Notes: generated from the sequence alone by a model not told the origin. A stretch of DNA of 64,000 nt from Flammeovirgaceae bacterium SG7u.111 (GCA_034044135.1 CP139021.1:6300001-6364000); one strand, 5' to 3'. Shown: positions 17,252 through 26,712, counted from the first letter of the stretch. Made by a program: numbers and translations.

Positions 17252-19045
17252 CTAGAAAGCATATTTGTTTTTTTCGATGAGGTAATCTGCTACCTCTCTT
17301 CTTATCTGATGCACGTTGAGTAGGTTGGTTTTGGTAAAGCGTTTCAAACCAAGTACCATTACTTTTTGCTCATCACCTGAGCCAAAAGATGAAACGGCTT
17401 CTTTTCCTGAAACATTTACTTTATCAACCGCTCCAGCTAAGTAAGCTTTCGCCATTTTTACATAAAGCTCAGCTGCTTCTTCACCTTTTGTCTCCATTAT
17501 TTTTTCGGCACGGAGCAAAGCTGACTCAGCTGCATAAACTTCAATAGCCATATCGGCTATATTCATTAATACTTCCTGCTGCTTCTGAATTTCAGTAGTG
17601 AATGTCTGAACAGCTTTTCCAGCTACCATCAACACCGCTTTTTTCAAATTCTTCAGCACACTTTTCTCTTCAGCAAGAGGCGTACTCATATCTGGTATTG
17701 CAAACGAAGGAACTGCCGTTAGTTCTTGGGCAACTGCCATAGCTGGCCCCATTAAATCGAGCTCACCTTTCATGGCACGCTTGAGAGCCATTCCCACCAA
17801 AAGCATTCTGTTTATCTCGTTGGTACCTTCATAGATTCGGCAAATTCTCGAATCACGGTAAGCCCTTTCCATAGGCGCATCGGCTGAATAGCCCATTCCT
17901 CCATAAATTTGCACACCTTCATCTGCCACATAATCTAACACCTCCGATCCGTGTACTTTCAAAATAGCACACTCCATGGCAAACTCTTCAGTTGCTTTAA
18001 GCTTCGCTTCGGCTTCAGAAGCTCCGCCAGCCATTAGGGAAGCTATGGCATCTTCTATATCTTGACCTGCCCGATAAGTAGCACTTTCACTCACAAAAGT
18101 ACGAATGGACATTTCAGCTATTTTTTGCTTAATCGCTCCGAAAGAGGAGATTGCCACTCCAAATTGTTTCCTTTCGTTGGCATACTGGGTAGCAAGGGTG
18201 ATAACTCTTTTTGCACCACCCAAGGCACTTGCAGCTAACTTTATCCTTCCTATGTTGAGGATGTTTACTGCTATTTTAAACCCGTTGCCTCTATCGGAAA
18301 GCATATTTTCAACAGGCACCATGCAGTCATTGAAGAAAACTTGACGTGTAGAAGATCCTTTGATTCCGAGCTTGTGCTCTTCCTCGTTCATGGTGATGCC
18401 CCCAAAGCTTTTTTCTACTATGAAAGCTGTAAGGTTTTTGTCATCTTCTATTTTAGCAAATACGATGAAAAGCTGCGCAAACCCTGCATTGGAGATCCAC
18501 ATTTTTTGACCTGTAACTTTGTAATGCTTCCCATCTTCAGTTAAAACTGCTTTCGTTTTTCCAGAGTTAGCATCCGAACCCGCATCGGGCTCGGTAAGGC
18601 AATAACTTGCCGCCCATTCTCCGCTAGCAAGCTTAGGTACGTACTTTTTCTTTTGTTCCTCAGTACCATAATAGAGAATAGGCAACGTACCAATACCTGT
18701 GTGTGCTCCGTAGGTAGTGGAAAAAGAACCCGCAGCGCCAATTACATCTGCAATCAACATAGATGTGTTAAAACTCATGCCTAGCCCTCCATATTCTTCT
18801 GGCACGGAAATACCCAACAAACCCAATTCACCAGCTTTGGCAAACACATCTTCTACTACTCCTGCTTTCTGCTTTTCAATATCTTCTACTCTCGATTCTA
18901 TTTCTTTTTCAATAAAATCTTTACAAGCTGAAGCCATCATTTGCTGCTCTTCACTAAACTCTTCTGGGATAAAAAGGTCGGCTGCAACTGATTCTTTGAT
19001 GAGGAATTCTCCTCCCTTTACTGATTTTTTATCTATTACTTCCAT
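17252..19045 (-). CDS. Acyl-CoA dehydrogenase, long form
   Basis: A 597-residue flavoprotein that would carry out the first step of fatty acid beta-oxidation, oxidising acyl-CoA to trans-2-enoyl-CoA and passing electrons to an electron-transfer flavoprotein. The N-terminal helical domain (EEQQMMASACKDFIEKEIE), the middle beta domain with signature CLTEPDAGSDANS, and the C-terminal domain with GGMGYSADAPMERAYRDSR and the catalytic glutamate motif IYEGTNEINR are all present. An extra 170-residue C-terminal helical region marks the long VLCAD-like form common in Bacteroidota. The frame opens with a TTG at 19051; I use the ATG at 19045. Two palindromes upstream suggest repression by a TetR-type regulator, probably sensing acyl-CoA. 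Confidence 0.92.
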   Translation of the reverse strand: MEVIDKKSVKGGEFLIKESVAADLFIPEEFSEEQQMMASACKDFIEKEIESRVEDIEKQKAGVVEDVFAKAGELGLLGISVPEEYGGLGMSFNTSMLIADVIGAAGSFSTTYGAHTGIGTLPILYYGTEEQKKKYVPKLASGEWAASYCLTEPDAGSDANSGKTKAVLTEDGKHYKVTGQKMWISNAGFAQLFIVFAKIEDDKNLTAFIVEKSFGGITMNEEEHKLGIKGSSTRQVFFNDCMVPVENMLSDRGNGFKIAVNILNIGRIKLAASALGGAKRVITLATQYANERKQFGVAISSFGAIKQKIAEMSIRTFVSESATYRAGQDIEDAIASLMAGGASEAEAKLKATEEFAMECAILKVHGSEVLDYVADEGVQIYGGMGYSADAPMERAYRDSRICRIYEGTNEINRMLLVGMALKRAMKGELDLMGPAMAVAQELTAVPSFAIPDMSTPLAEEKSVLKNLKKAVLMVAGKAVQTFTTEIQKQQEVLMNIADMAIEVYAAESALLRAEKIMETKGEEAAELYVKMAKAYLAGAVDKVNVSGKEAVSSFGSGDEQKVMVLGLKRFTKTNLLNVHQIRREVADYLIEKNKYAF

Positions 19046-19176
19046 CTTCAAATATTTTGGTTGAGGTTAAAAGGCTAATTAAATTGTTACATCCCCACAT
19101 CAAGCTCCATAAGCATTGCGCTTAAAGCTTTTCACTTTCCTCTGATCGTATCAACAAGATGATATATCAAACAATT

Positions 19177-19194
19177 TAGTATGCATGCATACTA
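19177..19194. promoter_or_regulatory. 18-base perfect palindromic operator
   Basis: TAGTATGCATGCATACTA is its own reverse complement. It lies just downstream of the candidate -7 box of the dehydrogenase (minus strand), over or just past the expected transcription start, where a bound protein would repress. A second, slightly imperfect copy lies 47 bases away. The form fits a TetR-family operator. Confidence 0.7.
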
Positions 19195-19203
19195 TTATAT
19201 GTA

Positions 19204-19211
19204 CAAATATA
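19204..19211 (-). promoter_or_regulatory. Candidate -7 box of the acyl-CoA dehydrogenase
   Basis: The minus strand reads TATATTTG, a full match to TAnnTTTG, between two copies of the palindromic operator. The leader to the ATG at 19045 would be about 150 nt. No -33 TTTG is clear; the second operator copy covers that position. Confidence 0.5.
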
Positions 19212-19223
19212 TGCAATTAAATT

Positions 19224-19241
19224 TATTATGCACGCATACTA
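19224..19241. promoter_or_regulatory. Second, imperfect operator copy
   Basis: TATTATGCACGCATACTA differs at two positions from the perfect palindrome at 19177-19194. Its centre is 47 bases from that of the first copy, so the two flank the -7 box and could be bound cooperatively. Confidence 0.6.
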
Positions 19242-19281
19242 AATGTTTTTTTTATAAGAACAAAGAGATAACCTTTATGGT

Positions 19282-19295
19282 TTCGGGAACGATTG
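19282..19295 (+). promoter_or_regulatory. Operator-like motif TTCGGGAACGATTG
   Basis: Third copy of the GGAACG(A/T)TT motif, in the gap between the dehydrogenase and the DinB-like gene. It shares 13 of 14 bases with the copy at 15056-15069. Its target gene is unclear. Confidence 0.35.
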
Positions 19296-19638
19296 AAAAA
19301 ATAAAGAACACTTGACTTTCTAGATTTTATTTATGAAATTCATACACATAAACCACGGAATAAGCTACTATTATTTCAAATAACATAATTGCATGAGTAA
19401 AACATATTTACTGAAGCAATTGGGAGGGTTGGTAAACCGTATTTTTTTACATTATTTTCCTACCTATACCTCTTCTAATGAGTGTCCACTCCTAACATAA
19501 GTAAACAAACTTCTGATTAACAAATTTGCTCATCTACTACCACTAAAGAGTCCAATTGCCACCCACCAACAAACCTCTTGGAGCACAAGCAGGGGCAATT
19601 TCTAATTTCTTTTTCCTAAAAAAATAAAAATCAGAAGC
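19296..19638. other. Non-coding stretch before the DinB-like gene
   Basis: AT-rich sequence of about 340 bases. I see no ORF, RNA gene, terminator hairpin or full consensus promoter in it. The start codon region reads AATCAGAAGCATG with no clear ribosome binding site. Confidence 0.5.
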
Positions 19639-20175
19639 ATGGAGCAAAACATTCTACATTCCAGTAAGAAATCTCTCATTCTAGAGCAGTCTCAACAAGC
19701 CCGAAACCTTACTAAATTATTGGTATCGGACGTGCCTATTAACTTATGGACAGCTACACCTGTAGGTATTGATACCAACATAATGTGGCAAATTGGTCAT
19801 ATGATTATTAGCAAAAATTATCATAGTATCAGCTGTATAGCAGGGTTTCAAAAGGAAGTCTTGGATATTTTCCCTTTCCAAGAATATCTCACCATGTTTG
19901 GCAACAGCAGTAAACCAATGGAATTAAAAGGGTATGACCTCAGTCCTTCTAAGATGCTAAGGCAATTAGAAGAAGTAAGAGAGTTAGCCCAAAGTATCTT
20001 ACTGAACCTCGACGAGGGTCAGCTTGATGCACCTTTGGCTTCTTCGGGAATGGCACATCCTATAGCAAAAACCAAAAAAGAAGCTTTGCTCTGGTGTAGC
20101 CAACATGAAATGTGGCACAATGGGCAAATTGCTATGATCAAGCGAGCTCTTGGATTAAAAGTTTTCATTTATTAA
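19639..20175 (+). CDS. DinB-like four-helix-bundle protein
   Basis: A 178-residue soluble protein of the DinB/YfiT superfamily. It carries the three-histidine metal-site pattern typical of the fold: a first His in WQIGHMIISKNYH and the pair in the last helix, HEMWHNGQIAMIKR. The opening is helical and the length matches the family. Members are metal-dependent; some are mycothiol- or bacillithiol-dependent transferases, and many are uncharacterised stress proteins. The ATG at 19639 is the only sensible start. The gene is monocistronic, ending at a strong terminator 13 bases downstream. The substrate cannot be predicted. Confidence 0.8.
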   Translation: MEQNILHSSKKSLILEQSQQARNLTKLLVSDVPINLWTATPVGIDTNIMWQIGHMIISKNYHSISCIAGFQKEVLDIFPFQEYLTMFGNSSKPMELKGYDLSPSKMLRQLEEVRELAQSILLNLDEGQLDAPLASSGMAHPIAKTKKEALLWCSQHEMWHNGQIAMIKRALGLKVFIY

Positions 20176-20187
20176 ATACCATTTTGC

Positions 20188-20216
20188 GCCCTTTGGAGAC
20201 CCAGAGGGCATTTTTT
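20188..20216 (+). terminator. Rho-independent terminator after the DinB-like gene
   Basis: Stem GCCCTTTGG / CCAGAGGGC with one G-U pair and loop AGAC, followed by six T. It isolates the DinB-like gene from the next gene. Confidence 0.9.
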
Positions 20217-20330
20217 ATCGTCCTCCTTATTTTAACACCATCCCTTATTAGTTTTATCAAACTATAACATTTTGATAAAAATCATTTCCTTCGGCACACC
20301 CCTATCATAATTTCAAATAATTAGCCACCG

Positions 20331-20338
20331 TACTTTTG
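20331..20338 (+). promoter_or_regulatory. Candidate -7 box TACTTTTG
   Basis: Full match to TAnnTTTG, about 110 bases upstream of the phosphoglycerate-mutase-like gene. A weak TTTC occurs about 16 bases further upstream. It could serve that gene and the radical SAM gene behind it. Confidence 0.4.
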
Positions 20339-20450
20339 AACTTGAGAAATCATCTATACGCATCAGAACTCATGAACTTCTTACATTTAGCTTGTATTCA
20401 GGCAAAATGTTTATTTGAGAAATGATCAAACACCTATAAATACTAGAACC

Positions 20451-21119
20451 ATGGCTAACCTGGTCATACTCCGTCACGGAAAATCATTATGGAATATTGA
20501 ACATCGCTTTACAGGTACAGTAGATATAAAACTGAGCCCAGTTGGAGTAAAAGAAGCAGAAGATGCTGCCGATAGATTGCGAGACATGAAATTTGATGCA
20601 GCATTTACCTCTAGCCTAAGCAGGGCTAAAGATACGCTACAGATAATGCTAGGAAAAAACAATCAACTCCATACGCATATAAAAGTAAACAAAGCTCTTA
20701 ACCCAAATTATCTGGGTGATTTGGAAGGGCAAAAAAAGGAAGACCTTGTAGAAAAATTTGGGGCTTCTAAGGTAAGATGCTGGCAAAAATCATATTCTGC
20801 CACCCCCCCAAACGGTGAAAGCCTACTCGACATTAGTAATAGAATAATCGATTTCTATGAAAAAGAGGTAATTCCTCTATTGAAGCAAAAGAAAAATGTA
20901 TTGCTGGTAGCACATGGAAATAGCCTAAGGGCATTAATGATGTACTTGGAATCCTTGACTCCGGAAAGCACTAAGAACCTCAACCTCCCAACGGCACAAC
21001 CTATTCTCTACAAATTAGTTTCGATGCAAATCCCCGAACCTGCCGAGGAAGAGGTACTCCCTTCTGATATTCAGGATATACGGGAATACATGGTGGTTTC
21101 GGAAAAAGTTTATGTTTAA
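20451..21119 (+). CDS. Phosphoglycerate-mutase-like protein with altered active site
   Basis: A 222-residue histidine-phosphatase-superfamily protein, clearly related to 2,3-bisphosphoglycerate-dependent phosphoglycerate mutase. It has LRHGKSLWN with the phospho-accepting histidine, RFTGTVDIKLS, TSSLSRA and the second histidine in VAHGNSLRALMMYLE. However, the region that in active mutases reads LNERHYG here reads LNPNYLG, removing the catalytic glutamate and adjacent arginine, and the RRSY substrate-binding pair has become QKSY. A C-terminal tail of about 30 residues (QIPEPAEEEVL...) is additional. I therefore doubt mutase activity; it may be a phosphatase or a non-catalytic paralogue. An in-frame TTG at 20415 precedes the chosen ATG. 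Its stop abuts the next ATG, so the two genes are translationally coupled. Confidence 0.8.
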   Translation: MANLVILRHGKSLWNIEHRFTGTVDIKLSPVGVKEAEDAADRLRDMKFDAAFTSSLSRAKDTLQIMLGKNNQLHTHIKVNKALNPNYLGDLEGQKKEDLVEKFGASKVRCWQKSYSATPPNGESLLDISNRIIDFYEKEVIPLLKQKKNVLLVAHGNSLRALMMYLESLTPESTKNLNLPTAQPILYKLVSMQIPEPAEEEVLPSDIQDIREYMVVSEKVYV

Positions 21120-22103
21120 ATGGAGTTTCCTTGGCAACATGAAAGGCGGTTCAATGCGTACTCAAACTACTTGAAAAGAGTATTTGGTGGCCGCATACAA
21201 AAGGTTTCGATCGATGCTGGATTCACCTGCCCCAACCGAGACGGAAGCAAGGGAAATGGCGGTTGTACTTTTTGCTTTAACGACTCATTCACTCCTTCAT
21301 ACTGCTCCGAAAGCGATGGTATTAGTGACCAGATTGAAAAGGGAATTGAATTTCATAAAAAGCGCTATCGGAAATCGACCAATTTCTTAGCCTATTTCCA
21401 AGCCTTTTCCAATACATATAAACCCCTTGAAGAGCTTAAAGAAATTTATTCTGAAGCTTTGGCACAACCTGAAATAATGGGGCTGGTTATTGGCACTCGC
21501 CCTGACTGCATAGACAACGAAAAGCTCGATTATTTAGCAAAACTTGCGGAAAAGCACTATATCACGGTTGAGTATGGGATAGAATCGGTCTACGACAAAA
21601 CTTTGAGGAGGATAAATAGAGGGCATACGTTTGCCGAAAGTGAAAAGGCTATACGAGCCACTTCCCAACGAGGAATCCGCACGGGTGGGCACCTGATATT
21701 CGGGTTGCCAGGCGAATCGCAAAAAGACATGCTCGAATCAGCAAAGATTATTTCCGAATTACCTTTACACAGTATCAAATTCCATCAGCTACAAATTATC
21801 AAAGGGACTAGAATGGGAGCTAATTATAAAAGAAATACCTCTGATTTTGAACTATTTGACCTTCCTGATTACTTAGACTTTATTAAAAGCTACTTGGAAC
21901 AACTTCCTCCATCTCTCGTGATAGAAAGAATAGCAGGGGAATCATCACCAGAACTGAACCTTGGGCGGAACTGGGGAATGCGCTACCACCAAGTGCTCAC
22001 CTTATTTGAAAGGCTTCTGGAAAAGGAAAACACTTGGCAAGGAAGGCTCCACAAAGAAGTAAAACACCCTTCTGGAAACAATTTTTCCACTTTTCATAAA
22101 TAA
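21120..22103 (+). CDS. Radical SAM protein, TIGR01212/YhcC family
   Basis: A 327-residue radical SAM enzyme. The cluster-binding cysteines lie in FTCPNRDGSKGNGGCTFCF, the spacing typical of the YhcC/YtqA family, which has a long gap before the CxxC pair. Further matches are GTRPDCIDNEKL, VEYGIESVYDKTLRRINRGH and GGHLIFGLPGES. The family is widespread but its reaction is not firmly assigned; a tRNA or related modification role has been suggested. The ATG follows the preceding stop codon with no spacing, so it is in an operon with the phosphoglycerate-mutase-like gene. No terminator is visible after it. Confidence 0.88.
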   Translation: MEFPWQHERRFNAYSNYLKRVFGGRIQKVSIDAGFTCPNRDGSKGNGGCTFCFNDSFTPSYCSESDGISDQIEKGIEFHKKRYRKSTNFLAYFQAFSNTYKPLEELKEIYSEALAQPEIMGLVIGTRPDCIDNEKLDYLAKLAEKHYITVEYGIESVYDKTLRRINRGHTFAESEKAIRATSQRGIRTGGHLIFGLPGESQKDMLESAKIISELPLHSIKFHQLQIIKGTRMGANYKRNTSDFELFDLPDYLDFIKSYLEQLPPSLVIERIAGESSPELNLGRNWGMRYHQVLTLFERLLEKENTWQGRLHKEVKHPSGNNFSTFHK

Positions 22104-22239
22104 AGGATAATTTGCAAGCTTGTCTATCGCATTTTAATATTCACCAATTTAAAGAACCATAGCAAAAAAATACTGGTTAAACCAAGGCAATTAACAACTT
22201 GCCGGTTGATGATCTAGTTAATTATTTTTGCAAACTCTT

Positions 22240-23475
22240 ATGATCCAATACGAAAGCTTTGTTTTAGAGAATGGATTGCGGGTTTATGTCCACCAAGACA
22301 AGTCCGTGCCAACAGCTGTTTTGAATATACTTTACGATGTTGGCTCAAGGGATGAGGACGAAAACAAAACTGGGTTTGCACACCTTTTCGAACATTTGAT
22401 GTTTGGAGGCTCAGCCAATATCCCCAATTTTGACACTCCTCTTCAAACTGTGGGAGGGGACAACAATGCTTTTACAAGCCCCGATATCACCAATTATTAT
22501 ATCTCTTTGCCTGCTGGAAATATTGAAACTGCTTTTTGGCTAGAAAGTGACAGGATGCTGAACCTAGCGTTTAGTCCAGAGAATTTGGAAGTACAAAGGA
22601 AAGTAGTGATCGAGGAGTTCAAACAACGCTACTTAAACCAGCCATACGGCGACCTTTGGTTAAAGCTTAGGCCTTTGGCTTACAAAGTCCATCCTTACAA
22701 ATGGCCTACTATAGGTAAAGAAATTTCCCATATAGAAGATGCCACTATGGATGATGTAAAAGCATTTTTCAGTAAATTCTACTGCCCAAACAATGCTATT
22801 TTAGTAGTAGCGGGAAATGTGGAAACTGAGCAAATCCGTAAACTAAGTAAAAAATGGTTTGGACCAATTCCAAAAGGAAATATTTATAAAAGAGACTTAC
22901 CACAAGAGCCTGCTCAATCTGAGCCGCGTCAACTCGAAATAGTTGCCGATGTTCCCGTAAATGCCATCTACAAAGTTTATCACATGTGCAGCCGAACTTC
23001 AGAAGATTATTTTGCAACAGATCTTTTGAGCGACATATTAGGCAGAGGGAAAGCTTCACGTTTTTATGAACAATTGGTAAAGAAAGATCAACTATTCAGC
23101 AGCATAAGTGCGAGTATCTCTGGATCCATCGACCCTGGCCTATTTGTAATATCGGGGAAAGTATCTGACGGCATTTCCGTAAACGACGCCAATAATGCTA
23201 TTGAATCCATCATAAATGATTTGAGGACTAAGGAGATTGAAGCATTGGAACTTCAAAAAGTAAAAAATCAAGCGGAATCTACCATCGTGTTCTCAGAAAT
23301 GGAATTACTTTCACGAGCGATGAGCTTGGCTATGTCAGTGCTCCTAGGCGATGCTGAGCTAGCGAATAAAGTTGGAGAAAAAATAAACAAGGTTACGGAG
23401 AAAGATATCCACAGGCTGGCAAACAGCGTATTGAACCCTAATAACTGCTCCACTCTTTTTTATAAGAAAGGTTAG
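22240..23475 (+). CDS. M16 family zinc metallopeptidase
   Basis: A 411-residue protease of the pitrilysin/processing-peptidase family. The inverted zinc motif HxxEH is present as HLFEHLMFGG, with the distal glutamate expected in RKVVIEEFKQR. Both halves of a single M16 unit are seen: the active N-terminal domain and an inactive C-terminal domain containing the RELATED segment LLSDILGRGKASRFYEQLVK. There is no signal peptide, so it is likely cytoplasmic or has a cryptic export signal. Family members degrade peptides. A TTG at 22228 is an upstream alternative; the ATG at 22240 gives the usual N-terminus (MIQYESFVLENGLRVYVHQD). It converges on the ATP synthase operon across a shared terminator. 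Confidence 0.9.
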   Translation: MIQYESFVLENGLRVYVHQDKSVPTAVLNILYDVGSRDEDENKTGFAHLFEHLMFGGSANIPNFDTPLQTVGGDNNAFTSPDITNYYISLPAGNIETAFWLESDRMLNLAFSPENLEVQRKVVIEEFKQRYLNQPYGDLWLKLRPLAYKVHPYKWPTIGKEISHIEDATMDDVKAFFSKFYCPNNAILVVAGNVETEQIRKLSKKWFGPIPKGNIYKRDLPQEPAQSEPRQLEIVADVPVNAIYKVYHMCSRTSEDYFATDLLSDILGRGKASRFYEQLVKKDQLFSSISASISGSIDPGLFVISGKVSDGISVNDANNAIESIINDLRTKEIEALELQKVKNQAESTIVFSEMELLSRAMSLAMSVLLGDAELANKVGEKINKVTEKDIHRLANSVLNPNNCSTLFYKKG

Positions 23476-23497
23476 ATATAGGAGAAAAATTTTGCAC

Positions 23498-23535
23498 AAA
23501 AAAGCCCTTGGTAGCATGCTATCAAGGGCTTTTTT
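23498..23535. terminator. Bidirectional terminator between the M16 peptidase and atpG
   Basis: A long hairpin of AAAAAAGCCCTTGGTAG / CTATCAAGGGCTTTTTT with loop CATG and one G-U pair. A and T tracts on both sides let it work on both strands, ending the peptidase gene and the atp operon. Confidence 0.92.
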
Positions 23536-23551
23536 GAATTCTATATCAAAA

Positions 23552-24451
23552 CTAACCATTGGAAAGAGCTTCTGCACCGCCAACAATCTCTAGTATTTCT
23601 TTGGTAATAGCAGCCTGACGAGTTCTGTTATAAGTTAATCGAAGTTGTTTCAATAGCTCACCTGCATTATCAGTTGCTTGGTCCATAGCTGTCATCCTAG
23701 CTCCTTGCTCAGAGGCATTTGACTCAAGAAGTGCCTTATAGAAGGTCGTTTTCAATGAGTAAGGAATCAAGTTTGTAATGATCTCTTCTTTGCTTGGTTC
23801 AAATATGAAATCAGTTGCTTCTTCTTCCACTACATCGTCACCTTCCACTACTTCAGGTGACAGCGGTAAGAACAAATCAGTTTTTAGAATTTGTGTTGCT
23901 ACATTCTTGAACTCATTATATACAAGTTCAACTGCATCATACTTTTTATCCAAATAAGACTCCATCACGAACTCAACAGCCTCTCTCACATTGTCAAAAA
24001 CCAGGTCATGAAATAAGCTAGCATAATCAGCATTAATGGTATAACCCCTTCTTTTGAAGAAATCAAGTCCTTTATTGCCAATACACATCAACTCCAAGTT
24101 ACCTGCTTTATGCTGATCAGCATACTTTTCATTGATCAGACGCTGAGTAGCTTTAATCACGTTGGCATTAAAACCACCACAAAGTCCCCTATCAGAAGTA
24201 ATTACTACAATAAGAACATTATTTTTCTCACCTCTGTTATCCTCAAAAGGGTTGTTGATCTCGCTTCCTTTTACAGAATGGCTGATGTTTTCAAGCACTC
24301 CATTTAGTTTTTCAGCATACGGTCGCATCTGAAGAATCCTGTCCTGTGCCTTTCTCAATTTGGCAGCAGCAACCATCTTCATCGCCTTGGTGATTTGCTG
24401 AGTTGACTGAATGGATTTAATCCTATTTTTTACTTCTTTAAGACTTGCCAT
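23552..24451 (-). CDS. atpG: ATP synthase F1 gamma subunit
   Basis: The 299-residue central-stalk subunit couples rotation of the c-ring to catalysis in the F1 head. The start MASLKEVKNRIKSIQSTQQI and the TKAMKMVAAAKLRKAQ helix are canonical, as is ITSDRGLCGGFNANV. The C-terminal helix TRQAAITKEILEIVGGAEAL is intact. A slightly acidic insertion (VVEGDDVVEEEATDF) occurs in the globular part. The frame opens upstream at 24499, but the ATG at 24451 gives the conserved N-terminus. It is the last gene of the operon, 63 bases after atpA. Confidence 0.96.
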   Translation of the reverse strand: MASLKEVKNRIKSIQSTQQITKAMKMVAAAKLRKAQDRILQMRPYAEKLNGVLENISHSVKGSEINNPFEDNRGEKNNVLIVVITSDRGLCGGFNANVIKATQRLINEKYADQHKAGNLELMCIGNKGLDFFKRRGYTINADYASLFHDLVFDNVREAVEFVMESYLDKKYDAVELVYNEFKNVATQILKTDLFLPLSPEVVEGDDVVEEEATDFIFEPSKEEIITNLIPYSLKTTFYKALLESNASEQGARMTAMDQATDNAGELLKQLRLTYNRTRQAAITKEILEIVGGAEALSNG

Positions 24452-24514
24452 TATCTTACCCTTTCTCTTATGTATTGAAAAGCAGGCAAGGTATCCCAAG
24501 CCTGCTTAAGTTGA

Positions 24515-26092
24515 TTACAAATAGTTTTTAGCTAGATCAGTAGCTACTTTGCCCATCGTATCTTTGATGTTGTCATCGAGCTTACCAGCACCCAAAGCAT
24601 CAAGAATAGCTTTGTGGTCTTTTTCTAGGATACTTAGGTACTCTTCTTCGTAAGCTTTCACTTTATCGAGAGGAAGTTTATCCATAAATCCATTAGTAGA
24701 AGCAAAAATGATAGCTGCTTGCTTTTCAACTGTGTAAGGAGAATATTGGTTTTGCTTCAATATCTCTTGGTTTACACGCCCTCTATCAATTGTTTTCTTA
24801 GTTGCAGCATCAAGATCAGAACCGAACTTAGCAAATGCTTCAAGTTCACGGAACTGCGCTTGATCCAGCTTCAACGTACCAGAAATTTTCTTCATCGACT
24901 TGATCTGAGCATTACCCCCTACCCTCGATACAGAAATACCTACGTTAATAGCAGGACGGATACCTGAGTTGAACAAGTTAGTTTCCAAGAATATCTGACC
25001 ATCAGTAATCGAAATCACATTGGTTGGAATATAAGCAGAAACGTCACCAGCTTGAGTTTCAATGATAGGAAGAGCAGTTAGTGATCCTCCACCTTTCACT
25101 ATAGGCTTTAATGATTCTGGCAAGTCATTCATCTGAGATGCGATCGCATCCGAAGCATTGACTTTTGCAGCTCTTTCCAACAAACGAGAGTGAAGGTAGA
25201 AAACATCACCTGGGTATGCTTCACGTCCTGGAGGTCTTCTAAGTAGCAAAGACACCTCACGGTAAGCAACCGCTTGTTTAGACAAATCATCATAAACTAC
25301 CAAAGCAGGACGACCAGTATCCCTGAAATACTCACCAATAGCAGCACCGGTAAATGGAGCGTAGAATTGCATTGGAGCAGGGTCAGATGCGTTTGCCGCA
25401 ACGATAGTAGTATAAGGAAGCGCTCCAGCTTTTTCCAATGCAGCATAAACCCCTGCCACAGTAGAAGCTTTCTGTCCTACAGCAACGTAGATACAGTAAA
25501 CTGGCTCACCTTTATCATAAAATTCCTTTTGGTTGATGATAGTATCTAGTGCAACCGCAGTTTTACCAGTTTGTCTATCACCAATAATCAACTCACGTTG
25601 TCCCCTTCCAATCGGAATCATCGAGTCAATCGCTTTGATACCTGTTTGGAGTGGTTCGTTTACTGGCTGACGGTAGATTACACCAGGAGCTTTTCTTTCG
25701 AGAGGCATTTCGAAGAGTTCACCTTCAATAGCACCTTTGCCGTCAATAGGTTGACCAAGTGTATTGATTACCCTTCCACATACGCCTTCACCAACTTTAA
25801 CTGAAGCAATAAGTCCAGTTCTTTTTACAGAATCACCTTCTTTGATCTCGGTAGATTCACCAAAAATTACTGCACCAACATTATCTTCTTCAAGGTTTAG
25901 TACTAATCCTTGAAAGCCGTTTTGGAACTCGATAAGCTCTCCAGATTGTGCTTGGGTTAGGCCGTAGATCCTTGCCACACCGTCACCTACTTGAAGAACA
26001 GTACCAACTTCTTGAAGATCGGCTTCTGATTTAAAATCGGATAGCTGCGCTCTCAATATTGCAGATACTTCATCCGGTCTTACCTCTGCCAT
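24515..26092 (-). CDS. atpA: ATP synthase F1 alpha subunit
   Basis: A 525-residue non-catalytic nucleotide-binding subunit of the F1 hexamer. The Walker A loop [11 protein letters not shown], the [20 protein letters not shown] segment and the alpha-specific [16 protein letters not shown] are all present. The N-terminal beta-barrel contains [10 protein letters not shown]. Length and order are normal. It lies 58 bases after atpH. The catalytic beta-subunit gene does not follow, as is usual in many Bacteroidota, where atpD and atpC lie elsewhere. Confidence 0.97.
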   Translation of the reverse strand: MAEVRPDEVSAILRAQLSDFKSEADLQEVGTVLQVGDGVARIYGLTQAQSGELIEFQNGFQGLVLNLEEDNVGAVIFGESTEIKEGDSVKRTGLIASVKVGEGVCGRVINTLGQPIDGKGAIEGELFEMPLERKAPGVIYRQPVNEPLQTGIKAIDSMIPIGRGQRELIIGDRQTGKTAVALDTIINQKEFYDKGEPVYCIYVAVGQKASTVAGVYAALEKAGALPYTTIVAANASDPAPMQFYAPFTGAAIGEYFRDTGRPALVVYDDLSKQAVAYREVSLLLRRPPGREAYPGDVFYLHSRLLERAAKVNASDAIASQMNDLPESLKPIVKGGGSLTALPIIETQAGDVSAYIPTNVISITDGQIFLETNLFNSGIRPAINVGISVSRVGGNAQIKSMKKISGTLKLDQAQFRELEAFAKFGSDLDAATKKTIDRGRVNQEILKQNQYSPYTVEKQAAIIFASTNGFMDKLPLDKVKAYEEEYLSILEKDHKAILDALGAGKLDDNIKDTMGKVATDLAKNYL

Positions 26093-26150
26093 TATTTTTT
26101 AATTTATATAGGTTGATTAATTTATTATCTGAATTCTTATATATCGAAAC

Positions 26151-26699
26151 TTAAGCTTTCTGTAACAGTTGACGCTTAAGTGTACTCATCTTAGTTGCAA
26201 TTGAATCATCCAACTTCTTATCACCTACGGTAAGTACAAAACCGCCCAAAATAGAAGTATCAACTTCTACTTCCAGCTCTACTTTGTCTTTCCCAGAAAC
26301 CTCTTTTACGATGCCTACAAACTTCTCTTTCAAAGCTTTATCAACTTCAAAAGCCGTAACTAGCTTAGCAGTTTGGATGCCTTTTAAACCATTGTAAAGC
26401 TTAATAGACTCCTCTGCAACAGCTACTAGCACCGCTTCCCTATTTTTTCTACTAATGATTTCAATAAAGGAAACCGTTAGCTTATTCAGGCTTTTCTCAA
26501 AAATTTCTTTCAGGATAGAAAGCTTCTTATCATTATGAATGATAGGACTTTTAAGCATAAGGCGAAGATCTCGGCTAGCTGTGCAAGTATCGAAAACCAA
26601 CTGCATATCATTCTTGATATCCTCTAGCAAGCCTTTTTCATCTGCCAAAGAAACCAATGATTTTGCATACCTGATGGCTACTCTTGAATCTGCTGACAT
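26151..26699 (-). CDS. atpH: ATP synthase F1 delta subunit
   Basis: A 182-residue peripheral-stalk subunit linking F1 to the b dimer. The N-terminal helical domain (ADSRVAIRYAKSLVSLADEKG) and the C-terminal GGFVLTVGDKKLDDSIATKMSTLKRQL region match the OSCP/delta family. It lies 13 bases after atpF and 58 before atpA. Confidence 0.95.
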   Translation of the reverse strand: MSADSRVAIRYAKSLVSLADEKGLLEDIKNDMQLVFDTCTASRDLRLMLKSPIIHNDKKLSILKEIFEKSLNKLTVSFIEIISRKNREAVLVAVAEESIKLYNGLKGIQTAKLVTAFEVDKALKEKFVGIVKEVSGKDKVELEVEVDTSILGGFVLTVGDKKLDDSIATKMSTLKRQLLQKA

Positions 26700-26712
26700 A
26701 ATGTATGCTGGT

